This document shows, in pieces, positions 1 through 9,377 of a DNA stretch of 64,000 nucleotides (positions are counted from its first letter, which is position 1; each line of letters starts with the position of its first letter). Source of the stretch: Nostoc sp. JL34 (GTDB lineage Bacteria; Cyanobacteriota; Cyanobacteriia; Cyanobacteriales; Nostocaceae); assembly GCF_017114945.1 (NCBI RefSeq), contig NZ_JABXKQ010000124.1, positions 92,383 to 156,382 on the forward strand, read 5' to 3'. The notes below the pieces were generated by a model. The model was not told where the DNA came from. It did not search any database and saw only the letters and a list, made by a program, of their open reading frames with translations. The position numbers and the translations under genes are program-made.

Positions 1-255
1 TAATTTCGTTGACAATTCCTTTACCTGATCTGGGGTCAGAACTGCCTCAACTTGCTTGCGAACTTCTTCGCGCTTCTGGGCGCGTTCTGGCGTATTCGCT
101 GCTGGAGAGTTTGGCACAGAAGTATCAGATACCTTTGTGCCAGAATCATTCCCTTGAGACACATCTGGAGACTTAGAACTGCTGCAACCTGTCATTCCTC
201 CAATCAGGATAGTTGCCAGTAGCAGGGTTGGTAAAATTATCTGTTTTTTAATCAT
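1..255 (-). CDS. Spy/CpxP-like lipoprotein (partial, N-terminal 85 residues)
   Basis: The reverse strand opens with ATG at 255 and stays open to the window edge. It begins with two lysines, a hydrophobic stretch and a lipobox M-T-G-C with Cys24, so signal peptidase II processing and lipid anchoring are expected. A Ser/Asp/Thr-rich linker follows, then a basic helix and an LTPDQ at residues 73-77. LTxxQ motifs are the hallmark of the Spy/CpxP periplasmic chaperone and stress-sensor family, so membership is a reasonable inference, but the rest of the protein lies outside the window. It is divergent from the two-component pair that follows, which would fit an envelope-stress role; that link is only inferred. 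Confidence 0.7.
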   Translation of the reverse strand, partial: MIKKQIILPTLLLATILIGGMTGCSSSKSPDVSQGNDSGTKVSDTSVPNSPAANTPERAQKREEVRKQVEAVLTPDQVKELSTKL

Positions 256-579
256 TTACTTCTGTTGTTTTTGTTGTGTGTAATAGAACTGTTCTGACTC
301 AATTTCGGTTTATGACTGTTTAGAAGATGTTTAAAAAGTTGCTGCTTTACTCACACCAGCTAATCTTAGAAGTTGGAATGAATTTGCACATGAGCTAGAA
401 TTCCTAACCTGACCAGTAAAAAAGTACTCAAGTTTTTGTGACTTTTTTCCTAATTTAGAAATAATTAATCAGTCGGAACGGCTCTACCAATACTAGAAAC
501 AAATTCGTTATATAAAAAGGAGGGTTTCATCTCAACAGCGTCCATCTCTCAGGCTCCTGCCTCCTTTACCTCTAAAATT
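256..579. other. Divergent intergenic region, lipoprotein / histidine kinase
   Basis: About 320 bp of AT-rich spacer between divergent genes, where promoters of both must lie. A TATATAAA-like stretch near 511 precedes AAAGGAGG (516-523), which can pair with CCTCCTTT (560-567) just before the GTG start at 580. This could be a small leader hairpin. No gene is supported here. Confidence 0.4.
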
Positions 580-1866
580 GTGAAAATACCTATGGTTTTG
601 TCACAAAGTCCATTAAGTTGGAACAGTTCTATGGTTAGCTTGACCTACCCATCGTTTCGTCTATTGCTTTACCTAGAGTGGTTGTTATTAGCCACGGCAG
701 TGTTCATGGAAGTTCTGCTGCCGTTTCAGTTGTCCTGGTCTTTGCCGCTAGGAGTTCTGGCGATCGCAACTTTCAGCTTGATGGGTTTGAGACTACCAAT
801 GGTGAAGCTGGAAAGAAAATTAATTTATACAGCCCTGGAATTCGGTTTAATTTTGCTGCCAGCAACTCAACATACTTTATCGACTCGCTCCGTTTTCCTG
901 CTGTGTCTGGTACTGGTGATGCGGAGTTGTCTCATATTTAAGCGATCGGGACAGTTGGCTGTCTTGGGTTTATCTCTGCTTTCTTATGGAACACTGCTTT
1001 TATCAAGACCGATTGTACCTGAGAATTTTATGCCAGATAAGCTGATCCTCATGTCCTGGGATTGGCGATTGAGTAATATATTATTGTTTAGCTTAACGTT
1101 GGTATTCGCTTTATTGTTAATTAATGCCCTGCTTGCAGAGCGCCAAAGTCGAGAGCAGTTAGAAATTGCCCATCAGCAATTAGAGATCACCAATCAACAG
1201 CTGTGTCAGTATGCGCTACGGATTGAAGATCAGGCAACTTTGCAGGAACGTAACCGAATTGCCCGCGAAATTCATGATGGGTTAGGACACACTCTCGCCG
1301 CCCAAACCATTCAAATTAATAATACTTTGTTATTTTGGCAATCAAATAATGACAAAGCATTAACATTTCTCAAACAAGCAAAAGAATTGGGGGCTGAGGC
1401 GCTGCTAGAAATTCGGCGATCGCTTTCGGTTTTGCGTTCAAATCCTTTGCAAGGGCAATCTCTCAAATCAGCCATTGAAAAGCTACTGACAGATTTTCAG
1501 CAAACTACAAGTATTGAACCGTCCTGTAAAATTGATTTACCGCACACTTTACCAACAGAAGTAAACACGGCCCTTTACCGGATTGTGCAAGAATCGCTGA
1601 CAAATATTTGCAAACATGCTCAGGCGACGAGTGTCACCGTTAAACTTCTGGCTCACGCTGGGATGATTCATCTGTCAATCGAAGATAATGGAAAAGGATT
1701 TAACCCCACTCAAAATACAACCGGCTTTGGATTACAAGGAATGCGAGAACGGTCGGTTGCACTGGGCGGTCAGTTAAATCTCCATAGTCAACTAGGAACA
1801 GGTTGCTGTATTTCTGTTTCTTTACCACTATCAAAGCTGTTGTTAGATGGCTTTTCAAGTAATTGA
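580..1866 (+). CDS. Sensor histidine kinase, NarL/DesK (HisKA_3) type
   Basis: Integral membrane sensor kinase of 428 residues. Residues about 25-190 are a run of hydrophobic segments (five or six membrane passes) with no large extracellular loop, followed by a coiled coil (about 188-230). The HisKA_3 phosphoacceptor box is REIHDGLGH with His232. A HATPase_c domain follows, with an N-box around residues 327-350 (ALYRIVQESLTNICKHA), G1 DNGKGF near 369 and G2 GFGLQGMRER near 382. The start is GTG at 580; an in-frame ATG at 592 is an alternative. The downstream NarL-type regulator at 2100 is the obvious partner. The signal is unknown; multi-pass sensors of this class often detect envelope or lipid state. 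Confidence 0.9.
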   Translation: MKIPMVLSQSPLSWNSSMVSLTYPSFRLLLYLEWLLLATAVFMEVLLPFQLSWSLPLGVLAIATFSLMGLRLPMVKLERKLIYTALEFGLILLPATQHTLSTRSVFLLCLVLVMRSCLIFKRSGQLAVLGLSLLSYGTLLLSRPIVPENFMPDKLILMSWDWRLSNILLFSLTLVFALLLINALLAERQSREQLEIAHQQLEITNQQLCQYALRIEDQATLQERNRIAREIHDGLGHTLAAQTIQINNTLLFWQSNNDKALTFLKQAKELGAEALLEIRRSLSVLRSNPLQGQSLKSAIEKLLTDFQQTTSIEPSCKIDLPHTLPTEVNTALYRIVQESLTNICKHAQATSVTVKLLAHAGMIHLSIEDNGKGFNPTQNTTGFGLQGMRERSVALGGQLNLHSQLGTGCCISVSLPLSKLLLDGFSSN

Positions 1867-1963
1867 GTTACACTACTCCCCACTCCCTACTCCCCATCTC
1901 ATATCATGTCCGCCTAATTAGTTATAATTCCCGCATCTGTGCAAAAACCAGGAAACTCTCTTT

Positions 1964-2026
1964 CCCCCTGCTCCCCTGCTCCCCTGCTCCCCTGCTCCCC
2001 TGCCCCCCTGCCCCCTGCTCCCCTGC
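1964..2026. repeat. C-rich tandem octamer repeat (CTCCCCTG type)
   Basis: Seven to eight imperfect tandem copies of CTCCCCTG / CCCCCCTG lie between the kinase and regulator genes. The same low-complexity family, in either orientation, recurs at 2767-2880, 10156-10200, 20308-20412 and 20585-20612. It makes the short open frame across this gap meaningless. Confidence 0.85.
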
Positions 2027-2099
2027 CGTCTTAATGATAAGTCTTGAACCGGACACGATATCAGTTGTGGTCTAAATACCTAAAAATTGCTGTAAGCTA

Positions 2100-2753
2100 A
2101 TGCTTATGATTCAGATTTTATTAGTTGACGATCAGCATCTTATTCGCCAGGGACTTAAGAGTATGCTTGAGTCCAATGCAGAGATGCAGGTAATCGGTGA
2201 GGCGGAAAATGGGCAACGGGCCCTCGAACAAATTGCTGCACTACAACCCGATATTGTGCTAATGGATATCCGAATGCCTGTAATGGATGGAGTTGCCACC
2301 ACAAAAGCGATCGCTCAACAATATCCTGACATTAAGGTTCTCGTCCTCACCACCTTCGATGATGATGAGTATGTTTTCCAGGCGATGCGGCTGGGTGCAA
2401 AGGGCTATTTGCTCAAGGACACTGAACCAGATGAACTAATGTTGGCAATTCTATCTGTCTACAAGGGACAAACCTTACTCGGCCCAGGATTGTTTGAGAA
2501 AGCACTCACACCGATTGCCGCACCTGTCCCAGCTGTACAACCCCCTCCAGAATTGGCGCAACTCACAGCCAGAGAATTAGATGTATTGCGGTTAATTGCT
2601 TGTGGAGCCAATAACCGTGAGATTGCTGAATCGCTGTTTCTTTCAGAAAACACTGTTAAAAATTATGTTACCAATATTCTGAGTCGGTTGAGTTTACGCG
2701 ATCGCACTCAAGCTGCTTTGTTTGCCCATTCGTTGTTTGGTGGAATTAAATAA
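2100..2753 (+). CDS. Response regulator, NarL/LuxR family
   Basis: Cytoplasmic transcription factor of 217 residues. The N-terminal receiver has the acidic pair D10-D11, phosphoacceptor Asp56 in VLMDIRMPV, the conserved LTT switch region near residue 84 and Lys in GAKGYLLKD. The C-terminal LuxR/GerE helix-turn-helix (about 150-210) carries LTARELDVLRLIACG and NREIAESLFLSENTVKNYV. Start ATG at 2100, with a second ATG six bases later. It follows the kinase on the same strand after a repeat-filled gap, so it probably acts as that kinase's phosphorylated output. Target genes are not evident; the divergent lipoprotein is a plausible one by position only. Confidence 0.92.
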   Translation: MLMIQILLVDDQHLIRQGLKSMLESNAEMQVIGEAENGQRALEQIAALQPDIVLMDIRMPVMDGVATTKAIAQQYPDIKVLVLTTFDDDEYVFQAMRLGAKGYLLKDTEPDELMLAILSVYKGQTLLGPGLFEKALTPIAAPVPAVQPPPELAQLTARELDVLRLIACGANNREIAESLFLSENTVKNYVTNILSRLSLRDRTQAALFAHSLFGGIK

Positions 2754-2766
2754 ATTTCTAAAAAAA

Positions 2767-2880
2767 GTGGCAGAGGGCAGGGGAAGAAGAGAAGCAGGGG
2801 GAGCAGGGGAAGAAGAGAAGCAGGGGAAGAGAAATTGCTTAATAATAAAATAACTCTCTTTCCTCCCCTGCCCCCTGCCC
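2767..2880. repeat. Purine-rich low-complexity tandem repeat
   Basis: Alternating blocks of AGCAGGGG and AAGAAGAGAAGCAGGGG are followed by a pyrimidine-rich mirror (CTCCCCTGCCCCCTGCCC). It lies directly upstream of the Pho-box candidate of phoD. No coding content. Confidence 0.75.
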
Positions 2881-2894
2881 GAATCAATTTTAAA

Positions 2895-2922
2895 CTTAAC
2901 AAAATCTTAATTTCTGCTTGAT
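2895..2922 (+). promoter_or_regulatory. Candidate Pho box (three direct repeats, 11-bp period)
   Basis: Three half-sites, CTTAAC (2895), CTTAAT (2906) and CTTGAT (2917), are spaced exactly 11 bp apart. This matches the layout of cyanobacterial Pho boxes bound by SphR/PhoB: PyTTAAPyPy octamers separated by 3 bp. The site ends about 125 bp before the phoD start. The repeats are read directly; SphR binding and phosphate-starvation control are inference. Confidence 0.6.
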
Positions 2923-3047
2923 CCTGGGTTGCTAAGTTCCTTGTGTTTGGTTGAGCAGCAATTGGGAGACAAGTCAAATCAAGCCACTGTTTGTGCTTTT
3001 CACAACTGACCCTCCTCAATGCCAACTGTATTTACATCTGAGTAGGG

Positions 3048-4625
3048 GTGAATATGGAACTTATGGATGGCGATCGCCTGCTAGCAAATCGGTGCAGACG
3101 GCGGAGTTTTTTATTGGGTGCAGGATTCTTAACGGGATTAACAATCGCTAGCCAATGGCATCCGGTATTGGCTAAATCTAGGTTTTCTGATTATCCATTC
3201 AGTCTTGGTGTTGCCTCTGGCGATCCTTTGCCGGATGGTGTTGTTCTCTGGACACGACTGGCTCCAAATCCACTCTCTGGAGGTGGAATGCCACTCGTAA
3301 ATGTTCCAGTGCGGTGGCAAGTTGCTCTGGATGAAAACATGAGACGGGTTGTGCGTCAAGGAACAGTGCTGGCGACACCAGAGTTAGCACACTCAGTCCA
3401 TGTTGATGTTTCTGGACTAGACCCTGACCGTTGGTACTGGTATCGATTTCAAGCGGGTAAGGAAGCTAGTCCCATTGGACGGACTCGCACAGCACCAGCA
3501 TTTTATGCCCCTATCCGACAACTAAACTTTGCTTTTGTCTCTTGTCAAGACTGGCAAAATGGCTACTATACGGCTTATCGGCATTTGGCTGATGAAAATC
3601 TCGACCTGGTGGTTCATCTGGGTGACTACATCTACGAATACGGGCCACAATCCGGTGGCCCTCGCCAGCATAATAGTCCAGAAATTATCACTCTTGCCGA
3701 CTACCGCGATCGCTACGCCCTCTACAAAAATGACCCGAATCTTCAAGCTGCTCATGCAGCTTTTCCCTGGATTGTCACTTGGGATGATCATGAAGTTGAC
3801 AATAACTATGCCAACTTAATCCCCGAAGACAACCAAACCCAAGAGGCTTTTAGGAAACGGCGAGCCAATGCTTACCAGGCTTACTACGAACACATGCCCC
3901 TACGTCTGTCTTCATTGCCCAAGGGCCCAGATGCGCTGCTTTATCGGCGGTTGACTTTTGGTAATTTAGCTGAGTTCAATGTCCTAGATACTAGGCAGTA
4001 TCGCACTAATCAACCTTGCGATGATGGACTGAAGCCTCGCTGTCCCCAAGCTTTTGATCCCAATGCTACCATGACCGGCTCAAAACAAGAGCAGTGGCTA
4101 CAAAAAGGGTTAGACCAGTCGCGATCGCGTTGGAATGTGATTGCTCAACAGACAATGCTAGCCGAGTACAATTTTAATAGTAGTTCAGGTGCAGGTGTCT
4201 TCAATTTGGATCAGTGGGACGGCTACGTGGCTGCACGGAATCGGCTCTTAAGTTTTCTAAACCAGCGCCAACCCTCTAATCCAGTAGTGATTACCGGAGA
4301 CATCCATTCTAGTTGGGTACACGACCTGAAGCTTGACTTTAATAACCCAAACTCAGCGACGGTAGGCACTGAGTTTGTCGGAACCTCAATTACCTCTGAT
4401 TTTCCCACCGCATTTATCGCTCCAGTTCAAGCTTCCCTACGTAATAATCCCCATACTAAGTTTTTTGACGGTGCTTACCGAGGATACGTTCGCTGCAACC
4501 TTACCCCAAAAGGCTGGCAAAGTGACTACCGCGTTGTCTCAAGCATCGTTGACTTGAATGCCTCTGTGAAAACCCTAGCTTCGTTTGTAGTCCAAAACGG
4601 ACAACCAGGAGCATATCTCAGTTAA
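3048..4625 (+). CDS. phoD: PhoD-family alkaline phosphatase, Tat-exported
   Basis: Releases phosphate from organic phosphoesters outside the cytoplasm. The N-terminus has a twin-arginine signal, R17-R18-R19-S-F-L-L-G, then a hydrophobic stretch ending around WHPVLA. PhoD metal-site motifs follow in order: FVSCQDW, VVHLGDYIYEYG, VTWDDHEVDNNYA and VVITGDIHSSWVHD, typical of Ca/Fe-type PhoD enzymes. Length is 525 residues, normal for the family. Start taken as GTG 3048, preceded by AGTAGGGG; in-frame ATGs at 3054 and 3063 also keep the Tat motif intact. A Pho-box-like triple repeat lies about 125 bp upstream and a hairpin terminator candidate follows the stop. Expected phosphate-starvation induction is inferred from that site. 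Confidence 0.93.
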   Translation: MNMELMDGDRLLANRCRRRSFLLGAGFLTGLTIASQWHPVLAKSRFSDYPFSLGVASGDPLPDGVVLWTRLAPNPLSGGGMPLVNVPVRWQVALDENMRRVVRQGTVLATPELAHSVHVDVSGLDPDRWYWYRFQAGKEASPIGRTRTAPAFYAPIRQLNFAFVSCQDWQNGYYTAYRHLADENLDLVVHLGDYIYEYGPQSGGPRQHNSPEIITLADYRDRYALYKNDPNLQAAHAAFPWIVTWDDHEVDNNYANLIPEDNQTQEAFRKRRANAYQAYYEHMPLRLSSLPKGPDALLYRRLTFGNLAEFNVLDTRQYRTNQPCDDGLKPRCPQAFDPNATMTGSKQEQWLQKGLDQSRSRWNVIAQQTMLAEYNFNSSSGAGVFNLDQWDGYVAARNRLLSFLNQRQPSNPVVITGDIHSSWVHDLKLDFNNPNSATVGTEFVGTSITSDFPTAFIAPVQASLRNNPHTKFFDGAYRGYVRCNLTPKGWQSDYRVVSSIVDLNASVKTLASFVVQNGQPGAYLS

Positions 4626-4648
4626 GCAAATCTCACAAGCAATCAAAT

Positions 4649-4677
4649 AAACCTCCCAAATAGAATCTGGGGGGTTT
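4649..4677 (+). terminator. Hairpin downstream of phoD
   Basis: AAACCTCCC (4649-4657) pairs with GGGGGGTTT (4669-4677), one G-T-type mismatch, across an 11-base loop 24 bp after the phoD stop. There is no strong T-tract, so termination is likely rather than certain. Confidence 0.5.
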
Positions 4678-5223
4678 CAATATAGTATGAAATATAACTC
4701 CGACTATTAGAACATCCCGATCGGATACTATTCGGATATAGCTATCCGATCTGAGTTACAAAAACTGCAAGAGACTAAAAAAAAGCGGAGAATATGGGAA
4801 ATTTAGGAGTAGTATAGACTATTCAAGCTGGAAGCGATCGCCTGTTAAAGATTACACTAAATCAGTTTTTTTGAAGAGTTTTTTTGGCATTTCTTTGCAA
4901 TACTTAACTAACTTCTAATTAAAAAAAGTGAACATAGATTAAAAATGATAACTAGCATCATAATTTATTAAGTTATTCGGGCTAAATTGAGAGTATGCTT
5001 AATAATTGAAGTCTAGTTGATAATTTAAGTAACTAGGTGCAAATAAACTTAAACATTTGTTGAGTTTTTTATAATTTGCCATTTGTTTGAGTGTTAAATA
5101 CCAAAAAACAGAGTTTATTTGTACCAACTTACGAACTAGGTTGTCGAGCAAGGCGGTAAAAAGCTGACCAGAGCCAAGTACTAACAGCGAAAACAAAAGT
5201 AAACTTAACAAAAATTACGTAAG
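4678..5223. other. Intergenic region upstream of universal stress protein
   Basis: About 545 bp of AT-rich DNA with one HIP1-like octamer near 4834 and several A/T runs. A minus-strand frame at 4999-5211 has no convincing start or family signature and I do not accept it. The usp promoter must lie here, but no confident motif was found. Confidence 0.4.
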
Positions 5224-6075
5224 ATGATAAGCAAAATTTTGCTGGCTGTATCGGGATTGGGACACGCAGAAGAAATGCTCAAAACCCTGAAAGAAATCCC
5301 TTCAATTCAATCTGCAAAAGTTACAATTTTGCATGTTGTTCATGCACAAAGTACTGCTGCTACCATGACAGCTAAATGGGAAAATGGTGGTAAAATTCTG
5401 GCGAATGCCATTCAAACTTTGAACTTAGATCCTAGCCAAGTTTCTTCAATTTTGCGTGAAGGTGATCCCAAAGATGTAGTTTGCCAAGTAGCTGATGAAA
5501 TCGACGCTGACTTGATTATTATGGGTTCACGCGGACTGAAGCGGCTGCAATCGATTTTATCGAATTCTGTCAGTCAGTATGTTTTCCAACTATCTTCTCG
5601 CCCCATGCTGCTGGTAAAAGATGATATTTATGTCAAAAGAATTAAGCGCATTATGGTGGCAATAGATAACTCTGATTCAGCAAAAAACTGCTTGAAATTG
5701 GCACTGTTTTTACTGCGAGATATTGCGGGCGGCGAGTTAATTTTGGCAAATATTAGTACAGATTTAGGCGGTAAAAAATCGGAAATAACCAAGGTTAACT
5801 CAGATAAAAATCCAGTTTTAGCGGCCGCTGTTGCAGAAGCTGAAAAACAGGGCGTCCAATCTCGTTCTTATATCAGTAGTGGCAAACCTGGTGAAGAAAT
5901 TTGTCGGTTGGCAGAGGAGTTGAATATAGACTTATTATTGCTCGGTTCTCCAGATCGTCGTCCATCTATCGCGAAGAGTTTTGTTGATATAGACAGACTC
6001 ATCGGCTCTTCGTTGTCTGACTATGTTCGAGTTAATGCCACTTGTCCGGTATTGTTGGCGCGGACAATCGCTTAA
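5224..6075 (+). CDS. Tandem universal stress protein (two UspA domains)
   Basis: Cytoplasmic protein of 283 residues made of two Usp folds, about 1-140 and 141-283. Each starts with a beta strand (ISKILLAVSG; IKRIMVAIDNS) and ends with a PV/PMLL strand. The ATP-binding signature G-x2-G-x9-G-S/T is altered in both halves: GSRGLKRLQSILSNS has Asn for the third Gly, and the second copy has GSPD in place of GxxG. Nucleotide binding may therefore be weak. Tandem Usps are linked to general stress survival; no partner is encoded beside it. It is convergent with psbM, from which it is separated by a strong hairpin. Confidence 0.88.
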   Translation: MISKILLAVSGLGHAEEMLKTLKEIPSIQSAKVTILHVVHAQSTAATMTAKWENGGKILANAIQTLNLDPSQVSSILREGDPKDVVCQVADEIDADLIIMGSRGLKRLQSILSNSVSQYVFQLSSRPMLLVKDDIYVKRIKRIMVAIDNSDSAKNCLKLALFLLRDIAGGELILANISTDLGGKKSEITKVNSDKNPVLAAAVAEAEKQGVQSRSYISSGKPGEEICRLAEELNIDLLLLGSPDRRPSIAKSFVDIDRLIGSSLSDYVRVNATCPVLLARTIA

Positions 6076-6114
6076 GGTCAAAAGTGTTGAGTAACGAGTT
6101 GGTGATTGATAAAT

Positions 6115-6147
6115 AATAACCCCTGCACTACTGGTGCAGGGGTTATT
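6115..6147. terminator. Bidirectional terminator between usp and psbM
   Basis: Perfect 14-bp stem AATAACCCCTGCAC (6115-6128) / GTGCAGGGGTTATT (6134-6147) with a 5-base loop. T-rich DNA follows on the plus strand and A/T-rich sequence lies on the other side, so it can serve both convergent genes. Confidence 0.85.
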
Positions 6148-6165
6148 TATTTTATACACAAACTC

Positions 6166-6282
6166 TTAACTATCTTTTCCACCTTCGCGGCTAGCAGTTT
6201 GGATGTAAAGAATTAGTAAAAACACAGCGGGAACAAGTACGAACAAAATGCTCGCTATGAATCCCAGGTCATTAACTTGCAT
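6166..6282 (-). CDS. psbM: Photosystem II reaction center protein M
   Basis: Short reverse-strand gene of 38 residues starting [13 protein letters not shown] and ending [10 protein letters not shown], with one membrane helix (about residues 7-27). This matches PsbM, a single-helix subunit at the photosystem II dimer interface. The start is fixed by conservation and by GAGAGG about 10 bases upstream (minus strand). It shares a terminator hairpin with the convergent usp gene. The minus-strand cluster upstream holds a ferredoxin, psbK and tgt, though psbK has its own terminator, so psbM is probably transcribed with the ferredoxin at most. Confidence 0.96.
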   Translation of the reverse strand: MQVNDLGFIASILFVLVPAVFLLILYIQTASREGGKDS

Positions 6283-6475
6283 GGCAAGAAAACCTCTCTT
6301 GAATTTCCAGTCAACAACATTAGGATAGCATCATCGATGACAGAGTTATACCAATTCAAAATTCAAAGTAACACTCGCGGACTCGCTAACAAAATTCAAA
6401 ATGAGTAAACTCAATTTTGGTAAGTATTTTGACTACTGACTGGATACAAATTGAAGCAATGGCAGATTTGAGAAT

Positions 6476-6772
6476 TTAAGGCTTCGTGACTACGCTGACT
6501 GAGCCATTCACTAAAGTTTGACAGGCAAGGCGGTAATTTTCTGGCTTTTTCTTGAATTTCCGGTTTTCTACGTCTGTGCGGGGAGAAAGATTTTCTAGTC
6601 CTTCGACTATCTCGACAACACAAGTACCACATTGACCATTACCACCGCAATTGGTCATCTTGCCAATCAATGTATATATGTCAATGCCATTTTGTATCGC
6701 CTTGAGCCGGAGATTAGCACCATCTGCCGCTATTATTTCTTTATTCTCTTTAACGAATTTGATATTACCCAT
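6476..6772 (-). CDS. 2Fe-2S ferredoxin
   Basis: Small electron carrier, 98 residues from the ATG at 6772. That start is chosen because GGAGGAG lies 8 bases upstream; a longer frame opening at 6841 has no such site. The cluster ligands are [10 protein letters not shown] plus a distal Cys in YRLACQT. The spacing is C-x5-C-x2-C rather than the C-x4-C-x2-C of photosynthetic PetF, so it is probably not the main photosystem I acceptor. It lies between psbM and psbK, all on the minus strand. The partner is unknown. Confidence 0.88.
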   Translation of the reverse strand: MGNIKFVKENKEIIAADGANLRLKAIQNGIDIYTLIGKMTNCGGNGQCGTCVVEIVEGLENLSPRTDVENRKFKKKPENYRLACQTLVNGSVSVVTKP

Positions 6773-6903
6773 AACTGACTCCTCCTTGACTGTAAGCTTG
6801 GCTTTCAAGGCTTCATATTGACATGGCTTGATTAACATCATATTTATTATATTAATTCATTACAAAATATTAATAAATATTAATTTTATAAAACACGGCG
6901 CTA

Positions 6904-6936
6904 CAAAAAAATAGGACAGGTACTTACCTGTCCTAT
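6904..6936 (-). terminator. Intrinsic terminator of psbK
   Basis: ATAGGACAGGTA (6911-6922) and TACCTGTCCTAT (6925-6936) form a near-perfect stem. On the minus strand it is followed by a T7 run (AAAAAAA at 6905-6911 on plus). It begins about 20 bp after the psbK stop, a textbook rho-independent terminator. Confidence 0.88.
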
Positions 6937-6957
6937 CTAATTGAAAAATAAATTAAC

Positions 6958-7095
6958 TTACCTAAATCCTACGGCTGCTTGCCAAACGAAAGCAAGCAAC
7001 AAGAAGAATACGGGGATGACTGGGAGAACGTCCACCAAGGGATCAAAGATTTGGTAAGCTTCAGGCAGTTTTGCTAATAAAAGTGCTGCTTCCAT
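6958..7095 (-). CDS. psbK: Photosystem II protein K precursor
   Basis: 45-residue reverse-strand gene beginning [19 protein letters not shown] and ending [10 protein letters not shown]. The hydrophobic C-terminal helix ([19 protein letters not shown]) and the [20 protein letters not shown] motif are diagnostic of PsbK, a single-helix subunit near CP43. The first residues form the short leader removed in the mature protein. It sits 79 bp downstream of tgt on the same strand, a neighbourhood I recall from other cyanobacteria, and ends at a strong terminator. Confidence 0.97.
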
Positions 7096-7173
7096 GTTTG
7101 TTTAAATCCACCTATCCAACACAGCTTTCATAATTGAGAAATATCTTAACATGGTTTGCGTCTTGATCATTTG

Positions 7174-8388
<1,215 letters not shown>

Positions 8389-8548
8389 CTAGCAGCCATA
8401 AAACCAAATGGTATTAGGGCAAAATTAAGATTATTTGGCTAAATTATGGACAAAGTTAAGAACTGGTAATTGAGTTTTGGTGAACACTTAAGCATTCACC
8501 ACTAACCTAGTTACCAACTTTACGAGTATATACTGCAATAATTATTCT

Positions 8549-9001
8549 TTAGAAAGAATCAGAACAGTCATCGTCGATTTCAGCATCCCATCTAGCTGAG
8601 AGGACTTGCTCCATCATCGCTTCTATGGCGCTGACATTGAAGCTTCGCTCTCGTCGCTCTTGTAGGGGGGTTGAGCGGGGAATCAACCGCAGACACACTC
8701 CTTCTTGCATCAAATCAAAGAAGGTTTCTTGTTGCGACGACTGTTTTAGTTCCAAGTAATCAAAACTCCAAACATTCAAATATAGCGCGTGGTTAGCTAC
8801 TAAGGTAGACCTTTGCGGATTGGCAAAAACTTCCATCACATCCCCCTCACCCTCGCTCAGTACCTTATCTTCTTGGGTGTAGATGTAGTGGACTCGACCT
8901 AAATCTGCCAGCAATCGCCGGATGTCGAGCTTATTCACAATGATGCCCGTGTTAATAATGCACGGAGCTGGTATCCTGGTGTCGGGTAGATGGTGACTCA
9001 T
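8549..9001 (-). CDS. Conserved cyanobacterial protein of unknown function
   Basis: 150-residue soluble, acidic protein with no signal peptide or membrane helix. The middle contains an alpha/beta pattern (LVANHALYLNVWSFDYLEL) and the C-terminus is very acidic (DAEIDDDCSDSF). I do not recognise a named family. Codon use and HIP1-type neighbours are ordinary for this genome, so it is probably a real core gene. It is divergent from cobS, with 376 bp between them. No function is proposed. Confidence 0.7.
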   Translation of the reverse strand: MSHHLPDTRIPAPCIINTGIIVNKLDIRRLLADLGRVHYIYTQEDKVLSEGEGDVMEVFANPQRSTLVANHALYLNVWSFDYLELKQSSQQETFFDLMQEGVCLRLIPRSTPLQERRERSFNVSAIEAMMEQVLSARWDAEIDDDCSDSF

Positions 9002-9377
9002 AGGAAAATAGCGATTGAGCTAAGGAGAGTGACAACATAGCTAAACTGTCATAATTGAATAGCTTGTTCACTCCCTACATTTAAAAAAATATCAATTTTG
9101 TGGAGCAATGGTCTAATAATTTGGAGTAAGTTTTTAGTTAATGAATACAAAACACAAATTTTGCTCCCTGATGGAATTTTAACTTCCTAAACCGCTTGTC
9201 TTTGTATAAAAAATACTCAAAGTTATTTATTTACCACTTAGACCAGCATAACAAAATTTTCAATGAGAATGTCTGATGGAAGTAAATCTTATCTAAAGTT
9301 TTAAAGTCTGGCCATGTCGGTTTTACCGAATATCAATAATATTATCTAGCAATTTACCAAATTTTAATGTAATTCAG
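9002..9377. other. Divergent intergenic region upstream of cobS
   Basis: AT-rich spacer of 376 bp between two divergent genes. I looked for a cobalamin riboswitch (B12 box GCCACTG and flanking helices) and did not see one. No gene or clear repeat is visible. Confidence 0.5.

Noticed and set aside
1863-2075. Plus-strand 70-codon frame after the histidine kinase gene
   Set aside because: Its centre is the CTCCCCTG minisatellite; composition is Pro/Leu/Ser nonsense and no ribosome site is present.
4999-5211. Minus-strand frame with a signal-peptide-like beginning
   Set aside because: TTG start without ribosome site, located in the usp promoter region, no family signature.
9002-9377. Cobalamin riboswitch upstream of cobS
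   Set aside because: No B12-box or characteristic helices were found.
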